Shown: piece by piece, positions 46,902-57,750 of the stretch
Position numbering within the stretch: position 1 is the first letter of the stretch
How the letters are laid out: each line of letters opens with the position of its first letter
NCBI GenBank assembly: GCA_030544215.1
Contig: JARZZO010000003.1
Location: forward strand, 30,942,379 to 31,006,378
Source: Zantedeschia hybrid cultivar
Lineage: Eukaryota > Streptophyta > Magnoliopsida > Alismatales > Araceae
DNA: 64,000 nucleotides
Direction: 5' to 3'
Position numbers and translations under genes: made by a program
Notes under the pieces: generated by a model
What the model saw: only the letters and a program-made list of their open reading frames with translations
Database searches by the model: none
What the model was told of the DNA's origin: nothing

Positions 46902-47806
46902 TGAAGAAAAGCTAGAAATAGAGCTACATATTTTAAAAAGTCTCATAAAACTTTGATTATCTAAAAATTGCAATATAATCTTCTAGAGTCAATTCTTTTC
47001 AACCTTTAGTGTTATAACCCAAGGATTTGATTTTATCATATTGCTACTTTTCAATACGAGGACCATTACATGAATATATTGTAATGAATTTTTTCTATTA
47101 TTAGATCGTTCTTGTCCCCTTTGCTATTTTTATATTACTAAACATTTTCGTCCCCTTTGCCATTTATAATATTTTCCCATTTCAAAAAGTTAATTTTTTG
47201 TGTAAGTTATCATAATAGTAAAAACAAAAGTCTTACTTCAATATGGATGTAGGTTGAAGTGTATTTTTTACTGAAATATAATTCACATATATTATTAGAT
47301 AATATTGTAGTAATATGACAAACTCATCCGCTTAGAAAAAGTATTGTAAGAAACCAATCTAACATATATGGTTAAGATTTGTTCACCAAGATTGCTATAC
47401 CGCAAGACATGCCTTTTGGGCCTTTAGGTTAGAATAACTCATTGATATCCTTAACAAGGTCTTTTTTTTTTTTTAGTCATCAATGAATCAATTCAAGTGG
47501 TTAACAGATAGGCGAATGAGTGTGTGCCTATATACATATTTTTTCAAAATAGTTTAAACTTTTAATTATGTCGATACAATTTAAAATTTATTATGGAGAT
47601 ATACAAATACATCTTGTTCAAGGGTGAATCAAGTCAAATAAGCACTTAACCAAGTTAAATAACTAAAACATAATACAACTGTTTATTTTGCAGTGTTGAA
47701 TTTACGTTTCAAAAGCAATGTGCATGTCAATGCTAGGAATATGATTTACAAGTTAATAGATAATTACTTGATATTTAGTTAATCAATAACAAAATTATGT
47801 TATGTT
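46902..47806. other. AT-rich unassigned sequence
   Basis: No gene or repeat structure was recognised. Direct and inverted AT-runs are frequent but not periodic. Confidence 0.3.
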
Positions 47807-47893
47807 GGAGAGATGGCAGAGTGATCTAAGACATGTCATTGGAATTGGTATGTAAGCGTTTGTTTATTGAGGGTTCAAATTCTATTCTTTTTA
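47807..47893 (+). pseudogene. trnS-GGA: Plastid-type tRNA-Ser(GGA) pseudogene
   Basis: GGAGAGATGGCAGAGTG at the 5' end, CATTGGAATTG with a GGA anticodon at 47841-47843, a long variable arm and GAGGGTTCAAATTC in the T arm match the plastid serine tRNA gene along its full length. Scattered changes, mainly transitions, weaken the anticodon, T and acceptor stems. No flanking plastid genes were recognised, so this is an old, small organelle-DNA insertion, from plastid or via mitochondrion. Confidence 0.7.
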
Positions 47894-49290
47894 CTTTATA
47901 CATTCATCTAGTTCGCTAGGTTCTAATTCACCAAAGTTTACATAAGAAAATTTTTTCACTCAACTAAATTTTTTTACGACTATATAAATACTTACTCCAT
48001 AATGATAAGCTTATATCCGGAACATTTCCATGAACATTTGTTAAAAGAAATTAACTATTTTAGATATAAAATGGCAGGTAAATAATTTTGAGGATATTTA
48101 ATTTTACTGTTGAAGATGGCTTGGATTAGGCAGAGTAGGGAGTGGGGGTGGTCCGAGTGGATAATAATTAGGTAGCATCATTATAGGTGAAAGAAACATG
48201 AACTGGACAAATAGAATGGTCAACTAATTGAACCTTTGATTTTTTTTTTTTGGATATAAAGTCAAAATAGATTTCATTTCACTAAGATGTAAAAGTATAT
48301 CGAAGTAAGATTGCCAGACCCCAGCATGGCCCAAGATCAAAGGTTCAACCACTTTTAAACCACCCACAAGAAAGATATGAGTGAAAACCGCAAGTAAAAA
48401 ATTGCCAACTATAGAAATTGCAGTTTGGGAATGGCTTGAAATATGAAGAACCATTTGAAATACCTAGGGAACTGACTAAGTCTAACAGGAAAGTGGACTC
48501 TCTCCTAGCACTTGTTGATGCTGCACTCAATGATCTGGCAGCTTGCAATGAATAGAGGAAAGCTCAAAGGACATGCATCAAGTGGAAACATGTAGATAGG
48601 CACTGAAGACACGAGCATCTTGCGAGGTCGATGAACCCATAACTAGCTTATATTCAAGAACGAGCATTCAACTTCAACAATCTGCTAAAGAATTGATGTG
48701 GGTCAAAATGAGCATCTGATAACCTTCCTGTTGGATAAAGCACCAAATAGTACTAGATGATCGTAGGAGAAGAGGAAGAAGAAATAAATGAACAAATGAT
48801 TTGTGTAGGGAATAGTTTAAGAGTGATACAAATACAAAGAGGCAAATATAGGATCAAACAAGCTTCACAAAAGCTGGTGAAAGAGGATCACTAACTAAAA
48901 CAAAGTTGAAATACTAACTGAAAAAAAAAAAACAAGATGGTTTCAGGACACTTTAGAGACTAACTTGACAAAATTCCTAATAGGGAGATGAAGACACCAA
49001 AGTGGTGAGATGCTCTCCAAAAGGAGGAACGGAGAGGGGGTTCCTCTAAAAGAACCACCCTCCACCTATAGGAACACAATAGGAGAAAATGAGAGGGAGA
49101 GAGGGCTGGGGAGCGGGTGAGATCAAGGATGAACCCTTGCATTAGAAAACATAAAATATAGGAGATGAATAAGCTAAAGAGGTGGATGAGACAATGGGAC
49201 ATGGATAATAGAGGGCAATTGTGGGAGAAAGAAACATGCACAGTGCCATTGAATAAATCGGTTAGTCTTAAACCGGAGGATAAAACATTG
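47894..49290. other. Unassigned sequence; possible LINE tail
   Basis: A 13-base T run at about 48240-48252 followed by GGATATAAAGTCAAAATAGA looks like the reversed A-tail end of a minus-strand retroposon, but the frames above it (48224-48550) show no LINE motif. The remainder has no recognised feature. Confidence 0.3.
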
Positions 49291-49299
49291 GGACATGGA

Positions 49300-49770
49300 C
49301 AGGACGCCCAAAGACCTACAAATCCTTTTTAGTAATATATGTTATAGATTTTGTGCTAATGCAAATGTTTACGTTTTGACTAATGAGGTAGAAAAGTTGA
49401 AGAATGGATTATCTAAATTTGTTAAAGGACATAGTAATTTAGATGTCATTCTTAGATCCTCTATTGGTATTTTTTGAAAAGAAGACATTGGATATCAATC
49501 ACCTAAAGGTAATGAAATGGGTAACACTTATTTTATCAAAACTTCTCTTTATAGTGTTCCATTTGCTATTTGCAAATTTTGTGGCAGTAAAGATCATATT
49601 TCATATAGATGTTGGTTTAAGAGGAACACCAACAATATTAAGACCATATGGGTTCTTTGTGACTCAATTAAAGGTAGATCTAATAGGAAAGGACCCAAGA
49701 AGATTTAGGTACCAAAAATCGTCACATAATATTTCTTTTGTACGTATCACTTGAAACTTCAAATGAAAAT
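49300..49770 (+). pseudogene. Copia gag fragment with zinc knuckle
   Basis: The frame reads EVEKLKNGLSKFVKGHSNLD, then after one stop EKEDIGYQSPKGNEMGNTYF. A perfect CX2CX4HX4C knuckle (CKFCGSKDHISYRC, near 49577-49618) follows, then GPKKI and VPKIVT. This is the C-terminal half of a Copia gag. No protease, integrase or RT follows, so the element lost pol or was non-autonomous. Confidence 0.8.
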
Positions 49771-50577
49771 GACATTTGAACTATGGGAGATCATACCAAA
49801 AGAAAGGTTCACCGCCATATGCATATGAAGATTATAAGTGATGAGCTAACTCACTTTTAGTAAGGAGTACACTTAGAAGCAAGCAAAATCTAATATTAAG
49901 ATGCATCTCCTTAGGGGGAGGATGAGTATAAAGTATTGTTATCAATTATCCATTTTTAAACAACCAAATACTCTTTGATTTGATTGGACATATGAAATTT
50001 ATGGTTGCATGGTATATTTATGAATGACTTTGATTTCTTTATAATGGATTACCATATGCATTAGATGATTTTGATGGATGCATATTTTTTTCATTATTTT
50101 TCTATGAAATTACATCGATAATTAATTTTTTTGATGGATGCAAATTTCTTTCAACATTCTTTTATGAAATTATATCAGTACTTAAATGCTTGTTATGATC
50201 TATGTCATTTTATCGTCAGAAGTGGATAGTGAGATTATGCACGATAACGTGTGATATCAACTTTATCTTGTGTGATAATAAATAGGGGGAATGAAGATTG
50301 ATATTGAATATCTTGACGATGAATTTTCCCTTATTTGTTAGTCATGAATAGACACAATGGATGCATCTTTATTTGATTTTTCTAAAGTATTGGATTGATG
50401 TACATTAATTTTATAATGGATCACTTTTTTGTTGATGACAAAAAGGGGAGAGAAATAGTAAGTCATATTCATCTCCAATAGATATACATCTCAATTACTT
50501 GTTGACTTTATTTTAATTTAAGATGTATTTACTTTGATCGTTAGATAGTTTTGTCATCATAAAAAATGGAGAGATTG
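49771..50577. other. Copia internal remnant without pol
   Basis: The non-coding sequence has a 60-bp tandem duplication (TTGATGGATGCA... at 50071 and 50131) and purine-rich tracts (AAAAAGGGGAGAGAAATAG near 50440 and AAAAAATGGAGAGA near 50561) of the polypurine-tract kind seen before Copia 3' LTRs. Confidence 0.5.
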
Positions 50578-51250
50578 TGTTAAACTCTATGAATTGATTT
50601 TGATGATAACAAAACACATATTATGTGTATTAACATGTTTGTTTAAGTGTGAAAATATTCGAAGAAGATCCGATGCAACTTGAGACTCATATCTATGTAA
50701 ATTATAGTATTTTAGACATTTTTGAGTAAGAGTTGTTGACACCATATTATGTGGTGTCGACACCATGTGAAAACAAAAACATATTCTGTTTCAGAAAAAA
50801 ATGCAGGCCATTTTGATAGAGTTACATTTCGAGACATTTTTGGATCTCTTAATAAATGAATTTTAAAAAGTGTTCATCAGTAAAGTTATAGGAGACTTGA
50901 AGATCTTTCCAATAAGTATACGATCAGCTCAATATGATATTCCTATATAGAGTTATGAGTTTTACAAGAATATCGATTTGTACAGACTGCGCAAAGAAAG
51001 CAGTGTGATCCCAGTATCTAGAATATCGACACCATATAGAGGAGTGTCGACACCACCACTCTCAGAAGCAAAAAAATGAACATTAGACCTATTCTTAGAG
51101 GAAAAGTTTTCCGTTCGATTTTTAATGACTCTTTTGAGTTCTACACTCTATAAGAGGCCTATAGGTGAGTGTATTAAGGTTATTCACACATTGGAATAGT
51201 TTGCGCAATCAAAAAATACTTGTACATAATCTTTGAGCTACATTTTGTGA
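50578..51250 (+). repeat. Copia LTR
   Basis: It starts TGTTAAACTC and continues with TTTTGATGATAACAAAACA, a widespread beginning of plant Copia LTRs, directly after a polypurine tract. A TATA-like CTATAAGAGG is at about 51147. Two copies of a GTGTCGACAC palindrome block lie upstream of it. The 3' end is not certain and no partner LTR is in the window. Confidence 0.6.
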
Positions 51251-51899
51251 TCTAGAAGTACTCTATGAGATGTTTGCTCCATTGGGATAAGAAAAATGAG
51301 TTTTGGAAACAGCCATGTCATACAACAGAACTTGGAAGGGCCTAATTGTGAGATTTAGATATACAACTTTCAAGACATTTTGACAATTGGACCACTTAAG
51401 CTGTCTTTCTCCTTATTATATGCATGATAGGGTACATGCAAGAATAAGAAGCTCCAAAAATTGTTTTTTAGATCATACACATCCACAGACAAGTAAGCAT
51501 GTAAAGATGGTAAATGGTAATGAAATACTAGCATCTCAGCGAGTTCCCAAAATGATGCAACAAGAAGATAAGGGAGAAAATACAAAACCTTTGCGTGAAT
51601 ACTTGAAGCAAAACACTTGCTCATGACTGGGATTGAATGATTAGATTTACCTAATGTTGTTTCATGTGACGTAAAAATCTGGGAAACAACCTTAAACAGC
51701 CTTTTTTCAGCTACAAATAAATGAGGTTTGAAATCATATAGAGTTCTACGCTCAAAATCCAATTCATTCAAATGACCTATTCAGGGGCCGATTCACACAT
51801 TATTATGCCATCTTTGGCCTATATTGGTGATCAAATTGGTGAGGCGTTCTTGGCAGTTCTACTGAAGGCACCTTGTGCATCTTCTCTTGCTGGGAAAGG
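51251..51899. other. Unassigned sequence
   Basis: No gene or repeat structure was recognised. The minus-strand 133-codon frame at 51370-51771 has no family signature. Confidence 0.3.
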
Positions 51900-52075
51900 A
51901 AGACTGTGTTGGGTAAACCCAGCTCCTCCAAATTTAGAAGTTTCGAGACGATTAGTGAAGTGGGTTATTAAGCTTGGCGAGTTTGGCATCACCTATGAAC
52001 TGAGGGCGGCGATCAAAGGCCAAACCCTCACCGACTTCGTAGCTAAATGCACAGTCGGAAGGTGCTTTCTCCAGG
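51900..52075 (+). pseudogene. Tat-type Gypsy RNase H tail fragment
   Basis: The frame reads SRRLVKWVIKLGEFGITYEL, then AAIKGQTLTDFVAKCT. It matches the segment after the first RNase H in Tat-2 (SGRLAKWAIELGEFDVSYAP, IAIKAQALADFIAELT at about 57640-57740). It is an isolated scrap of a third Tat-lineage element with no LTR nearby. Confidence 0.75.
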
Positions 52076-52440
52076 GTATCTTGTAGAAGCTGTTTAACCC
52101 CTTCCATCTCTCTATTCACCATTGGGCTAGCCCACTTTTTGTGCTCTGCTGCAGCCCCTCTCCTATCTCATACTTACATTACCATCCACACAGCCCTCCT
52201 TCCTAGATTTTGCTTTACCACTGCTCTCTCTCTCCCCAGTTGACAAGGACACTTGAAGTGGCAGATCTAGCACGCTACGTCGGCAAATGAGATTTACGTG
52301 TTGTTTTGTTGTCATTAATCTTTTTGTTAGATGCGTATTTTTTTTAAAAAAAAAACTTAATGAAGTTCATATTCAGGTTTGTTTAAAAAAATGAAACCCC
52401 GAATGTGGATCTCATTCATTGGGGTCTCTCACCATTGTGA

Positions 52441-52860
52441 TGTTCAAAAATTACAATCGGAGATGGATGAAGATGACTGTTGAGACCTAATCTCGACGGC
52501 AAGGAGCCTAGAACTACTTCGCATCCACTATAGTTCGAATTCTGATGGGTGCCTCTTCGAGTTCATGTCCAAACCCCAGTCTCGCTGGACTACAAAAGTA
52601 CGGACTTACACTTAAAAGGTCGTTATATATGAAAGTACAAAAATTTATAGAAAAGACTCAGCATTAATTCAAAGCCTAAACCCTCAAGACTCAAGGTCCA
52701 ATAGTGTGCAACGTTCAAAATGTTACAATCGGAGATGAATGTAGCCGTTGAGGCCTACACGGACAATTACAAGTTCAAAAATTTCCACAAAAGACAAAAA
52801 GACTCACAATAATTAAAGCTGAAAAACTTAAGATCCAAGACCTAATAGAGAGAGAAAGTT
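52441..52860. repeat. Diverged tandem duplication
   Basis: GTTCAAAAATTACAATCGGAGATG (52444) recurs as CGTTCAAAATGTTACAATCGG (52710). Blocks around AAATTTATAGAAAAGACTCA (52638) and AAATTTCCACAAAAGAC (52779) also correspond. Two unequal copies are implied, the second shortened. No gene is recognised. Confidence 0.5.
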
Positions 52861-53099
52861 TGAAACTCAATGCCCAGCCCGACTTGACACGGCGCAGCTC
52901 GTGCAGTGTGTACATCCCATCTACTTCTATAGAGCAACTGTCTATAGAAGATCTATTCAAAAGATATAAACAACAAGTTCAAGTCACACTGGACAATGTT
53001 AAATTAAAAATCGTCATTTCGATTTTAATCTCTTCAAAGATTTAAGAATTTTGAATTTTTAATCCCTCTAACAAAATCTAAAGCATTCATCTAATAGAG

Positions 53100-54012
53100 T
53101 GATGAGGCAGAATCCGATTCGGTCCATTAAAGCAGGCCCAACGCTATGATCAACCCAACAGCAGCAATAAAAGGCCCCATGGCGGCCTTCGGCCCGTTAG
53201 CGCCCCAGCGGCTCTCGGCCCAGTAAGCAGCCCTGTGCTCTTTGGCCCGTCAACGGCCCAATAGCCTTCGGCCCGTTAGCGGCTCAGCAGCCCTCGGCCC
53301 AGTAGGCTTCGGCCCATCAGCGGCCCAACTCCTTTCGGCCCAATAGCCGTATCCGGCCCACTCCGGTGGGAGGGTTAGGCACTATGGCGGTTTACCAATA
53401 AACCCAAAACATAGTCTTATATCGGCAGCCACCGTTAAACGTCCTCTATCCTCCGCTATAAATACCCGGCTATTTATTACCAAAGGTATGTCTTCGTGAC
53501 CCTTAAGGACTACAGTCCGAAAATCATTAAAGCTGCTTCTTCCACCTCTTTGACTTCTGAATCGAATCATCTTCAGAAGCTAACTTAACCGTCGGAGGGG
53601 GTTCCTAAGGGCCGAAGCCCGGAACTCCTACTGACTGGCTTTTTCTTCTTCTTTCCCTCCTGCAGGGGTTCGGTTTCAATCTTCGCCGACCTCTCCGAGT
53701 CGGACTCGACCACCGACCTCGGACTTCTTCCTCCGGTCTCGACGCCATTCGTTGGCTGGTCTTCCTCGACCGAAGGTGTCTCGGCTTCGTCCCACACCAG
53801 CTGTCTTTCAACCGGAGGAACTTCGGCCGCACCTTTCAAAGGCTAGCCCACATCTGACCGGGCGACCCTCGGCTTCGGATCTTCGGCCACGTCTCCGCCT
53901 TCACCGCATTCTGGATCCCCGTCGGGCCCCTTCTCCGATCCGATTCAGCTTCGGATCCCAGTACCGGATTCCAGCCTCGGAATCCGGTCGTGATAGCCTC
54001 GGCTACATCACA
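53100..54012 (+). repeat. Tat-2 5' LTR
   Basis: It starts TGATGAGGCAG and ends ACATCACA. Upstream of the TATA box (TATAAATA, 53457-53464) the U3 region holds at least eight GGCCCA and three GGCCCG motifs at 53130-53360, inside a degenerate repeat of about 25 bp. GGCCCA is the plant site II core recognised by TCP factors. The LTR is followed at once by the primer-binding site. Confidence 0.9.
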
Positions 54013-54032
54013 TGGTGCCATCTGTGGGAATC
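54013..54032 (+). other. Tat-2 primer-binding site
   Basis: TGGTGCCATCTGTGGGAATC directly follows the LTR. It resembles the TGGCGCCGTCTGTGGGAA-type sites common in plant Gypsy elements, where a tRNA 3' end primes minus-strand synthesis. The tRNA species was not determined. Confidence 0.75.
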
Positions 54033-54044
54033 AAGCAAAGAGTC

Positions 54045-55780
54045 ATGTCTCATCGTCCTGTAACCCGACAATCCGGGCAAGACGAAGCAGAGACGCGGGC
54101 TACCTCAGTGCAGCCACTCCACTCCGAAAGCGCCCCGTCTGTCCCACCTCAAAGCACGGCTCTGCCTGTAATACCAGAGTCCCTTGCTACTGGAGACGAA
54201 CGGGTGGAGGCACTTCAGCAGCAAGTAGCGACACTAGCTGCTGCAGTCACCTCTCTGGCGCCCTTACAAGATATGGTATCCGCCATCGCCCAGCGTATGG
54301 GGTTATTGGGCCAGCTCCCCCAACAAGTACCGCCTCCTCCATTTTATCCTGTCCAAGATACAAGGTTCCGGCCGGCACCCTCGCAGGTCTTCCCTGATGA
54401 GACCACCACGGCGCGTAGCGAGCCTTCGGCACCGCCTGCCCGAGTCCCTCGCACCGAGCGCATGGTGACGGAGCAAGGTTATGCTTCGTCCGAGTTTCGC
54501 CCAGCCGGAACCGGAGGACGCTCAGTTACCACCTCATCTGCCCCGGACCTGGACCGGCGGTTGACGGCGATGACGAAGGAGATGCAACAAATGGTGTCTC
54601 GGCCGTACGGAGCGCCCCTTGCCAACACCATCCTGGAGCAAACCCCGTTCATGCCAGAACTCCTGGCTACCGAGGTACCTCCTAACTTTAAACTGCCGAA
54701 AGGCCCCCTCTACGACGGAATGATAGATCCGGTCTGCCACTTCCAAAGGTTCAATACCTACCTCTCTGTTCGAGGGGTTGCCGAGGCAGTTCGTTGCCGT
54801 CTCTTCCCCCTTACCCTTGAGAAGACTGCCCTAACCTAGTTCGAGACATTGGCTCCCAACTCCATCCAATCCCTAGTCCAGTTGGGCCAATTATTTATCG
54901 ACCAGTTCTATGACGCCACCCGGCAATGTAAAACTTCCGCCAGCCTATTGGCCATTCAGCAAGGCCCCGCCGAGACCCTTCAGGAATATTTCACTAAATT
55001 CTGGGCCGAAGCCGCCCAGATCCCAAACCTGGACAGCTCGATTGCGGTCTCGGCCGTAATAAGCGGGTGCCGGGATGAAGGGCTTCTCGGCTCCATTGGG
55101 AAACGCCATCCCCCTACCTTCCAAGACCTCGTAGCCCGGGCCCATAAATATATCAACCGGGAGGCCCTGATGATGTCCAAAGGCAAAAGTACAGCTGAAG
55201 CAGTATCGGCGCCTGCCCCCCTGGTGGTCCGCCTTCGACCCGAAGATCAAGAACCCTCCCGTAAGCGATATCGGAGGGAGGAGTGGGACCGAGAAAAGCG
55301 ACGGGATCCGCAGCCGCGGTACCTGCCGCTACCCGCTCCCCCTTCCCGAATGCTTATGGAGGTGAAGGGCATGCTCCGGCGGCCGGAGCGTATCAAAACT
55401 GACCCTCGCCGAAGGGACCCCTGCAAATATTGTGAGTATCATCGGGAGATCGGCCATTCAACTGATGAATGCCGGCACCTTCGGGAGGAGATCGACCGCC
55501 TTATCAGGGAGGGCAGATTGCCGCAATACCGGCGAGAGCAGCCTCAGCAACAGCGGAGCCGGGACGTCCCTAAGACGACCAGGCCGCAGCAACCTCCGGA
55601 GAAGGAAGCCGCTCCTCCGCCAAAGGTTACCTCGGCTCCGGTGGAAACATCTCATCAAAGACCCAGCGCTGGGTCAATCATGATGATATCCGGAGGGGCA
55701 GGAGAAGGATCAAGGCGCCGTCAGCACAGCTCCACAACAATAGCAACGGTTGACATCGAGCCGAAACGGCCTTACCAAGA
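54045..55780 (+). pseudogene. Tat-2 gag
   Basis: The start is taken at the ATG of MSHRPVTRQSGQDEAE (54045). Capsid-type blocks follow: PLYDGMIDPVCHFQRF, FPLTLEKTALT, then a TAG at 54837-54839 for Trp (TGG). FETLAPNSIQSLVQLGQLFI and LQEYFTKFWAEA continue in the same frame. A zinc knuckle-like CKYCEYHREIGHSTDEC lies at about 55424-55474. A basic, Gln/Pro-rich linker joins gag to the protease. Only the single point stop breaks it. It would package RNA and form particles. Confidence 0.9.
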
Positions 55781-56128
55781 AGACATTACCTTCGGCTCAG
55801 AGGATCTGACTGATATTCAGGTCCCTCACGACGACGCCCTTGTTGTGAACGCTGTAATAAACAATTACGATGTCCATCGTATTTTTGTTGATAATGGAAG
55901 CGCTCCAAACATATTATTTTATTATTGCTTTGTAAAGATGGGATTGAATGAGGCTAATATGATGCCTCACCGGAGTCCCCTATTCAGTTTTAACGGCTCG
56001 CCCTGCCGAGTAGAGGGCATTGTCCGGCTCCCCGGCAATTAACCGTAGAAACGGATTTCGCCGTTGTAAAAATCGATTCGGCCTACAACGCCATCTTTGG
56101 CCGAAGGCTAATCGGCGGGATCGGAGCT
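55781..56128 (+). pseudogene. Tat-2 aspartic protease
   Basis: DDALVVNAVINNYDVHRIFV leads to VDNGSAPNILF; the catalytic D-N-G-S is at 55890-55901, as is usual in this lineage. A one-base frameshift near 56037 breaks the frame at VRLP. It resumes as VETDFAVVKIDSAYNAIFGR, the flap-to-end part. The enzyme would cleave the polyprotein. Confidence 0.85.
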
Positions 56129-57750
56129 GTGCCTTCGTCCTTTCATCAGAAGCTAAAATTCCATACCAGTCATGGAATAGGCGAAGCCAAGGGGAATCAA
56201 GAGGCAACTCGGCAATGTTACATGATTTCGGTCAAGGGAAAAGCTGCGGCTGAATCCCTATCGATCGAATCTTCAGCCGAAGCGTCCCCGGGAGAAGAGC
56301 TCGTCGCCATCCCGGTTTTGGGAGGCGAGGGACGAACCCTTATGATAGGCTCCGGCCTGGAGAAAATTGAAGCAGAAAGACTCGCCGAGTTCCTGAAAAA
56401 GAATCTCGACGTCTTCGCCTGGTCTCCAACCGATATGTCCGGAGTTGACTTGGAAATAGCAGAGCATCGGCTACACACCGATCCCGACCAGCCCCCGGTC
56501 AAGCAGAAGCGGCGTACCTTCAATCAGGAAAGGAGAGCCGCCATTCAAGTCGAAGTTCAAAAGGGGCTGGACGCCGGGCACCTCCGAGAGGTACACCACC
56601 CGGACTGGATCGCCAATGTAGTAATGGTGCCCAAGAAAGATGGCAAATGGTGAATGTGCGTGGACTTCACCAACCTTAACAAAGCATGTCCGATGGATAG
56701 CTTCCCGCTACCTCGGATAGATCAGGTGGTGGATGCGACCTCCGGCCACGAGCTTTTGAGCTTCCTCGACGCCTATTCAGGCTACCATCAGATCCGAATG
56801 CATCCGGACGATGAAAGCAAGACCAGCTTCACGACTGATCTCGATCTGTATTGCTATACCCGGATGCCCTTCGGCCTGAAGAACGCTGGCGCGACATATC
56901 AGCGCCTCGTCAACAAAATATTCGCCCCGCAGCTCGGCCGCAACATGGAAGTCTACATCGACGATATGCTGGTAAAGAGCCGCGTCGCTGCAGACCATCT
57001 GACCGACTTAGCCGAAACATTTTCCGCCTTACGGCAATACAAAATGAAGCTAAATCCAGCTAAATGCGCCTTCGGAGTAGCCTCCGGGAAGTTCCTCGGC
57101 TATATGGTCACTCACCGAGGGGTGGAAGCTAACCCCGCAAAGGTTTCGGCCATCATTCAGATGCGCCCTCCGGCTAACCTCCGAGACGTTCAAAAGCTAA
57201 ACGGAAGGATTGCCGCCTTAAGCCGCTTCGTGTCTAGAGCGGCGGACTACTGCTTTCCCTTCTTTAAGCTATTGAAGAAGGCCAATAACTTCTCCTGGAC
57301 AGACGAGTCCCAGACGGCCTTCGAACAACTGAAGGTCTATCTCTCCAAGGTTCCCATCCTGTCCAAGTCGGTCCACGGAGAGCCGCTGTTCCTCTACCTC
57401 GCGGTATCTGAGACAGCTATCAGCGCCGTCCTCGTCCGGGAGCAAGACGGCGTCCAGAAGCCTGTCTACTATATAAGCCGAGCCCTCCAAGGAGCAAAGC
57501 TTCGATATCTTGCTCTTGAGAAGCTAGCTTTAGCCCTCGTCTCATCCGCGAGGAGGCTCCGGCCTTACTTCCTTGCCCACTCGATAAAGGTCCTCACCGA
57601 CCAACCTTTGAGGCAGGTCCTCTCCCGGCCGGAAGTATCCGGCAGACTGGCGAAATGGGCAATTGAACTGGGAGAGTTCGACGTTTCCTATGCTCCTCGG
57701 ATAGCGATAAAAGCTCAGGCGTTAGCCGATTTTATTGCCGAGCTCACTCC
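56129..57750 (+). pseudogene. Tat-2 reverse transcriptase and RNase H
   Basis: The RT begins after FAWSPTDMSGVD and reads VPKKDGKW, then a TGA at 56651-56653 for Arg (CGA), then CVDFTNLNKACPMDSFPLPR, SFLDAYSGYHQI and FGLKNAGATYQ. The catalytic VYIDDMLVKS has YIDD at 56953-56964. The first RNase H follows (FLYLAVSETAISAVLVREQD, LEKLALALV). Apart from the single TGA the frame is intact. It would make cDNA and degrade the RNA strand. Confidence 0.95.

Noticed and set aside
48224..48560. Minus-strand LINE 3' end
   Set aside because: Only the T-run and a short following motif resemble a retroposon tail; no coding similarity was found, so it was left as unassigned.
53585..54021. Minus-strand ORFs inside the Tat-2 5' LTR
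   Set aside because: They lie in the GC-rich R/U5 part of the LTR, overlap each other in different frames and carry no recognised domain.
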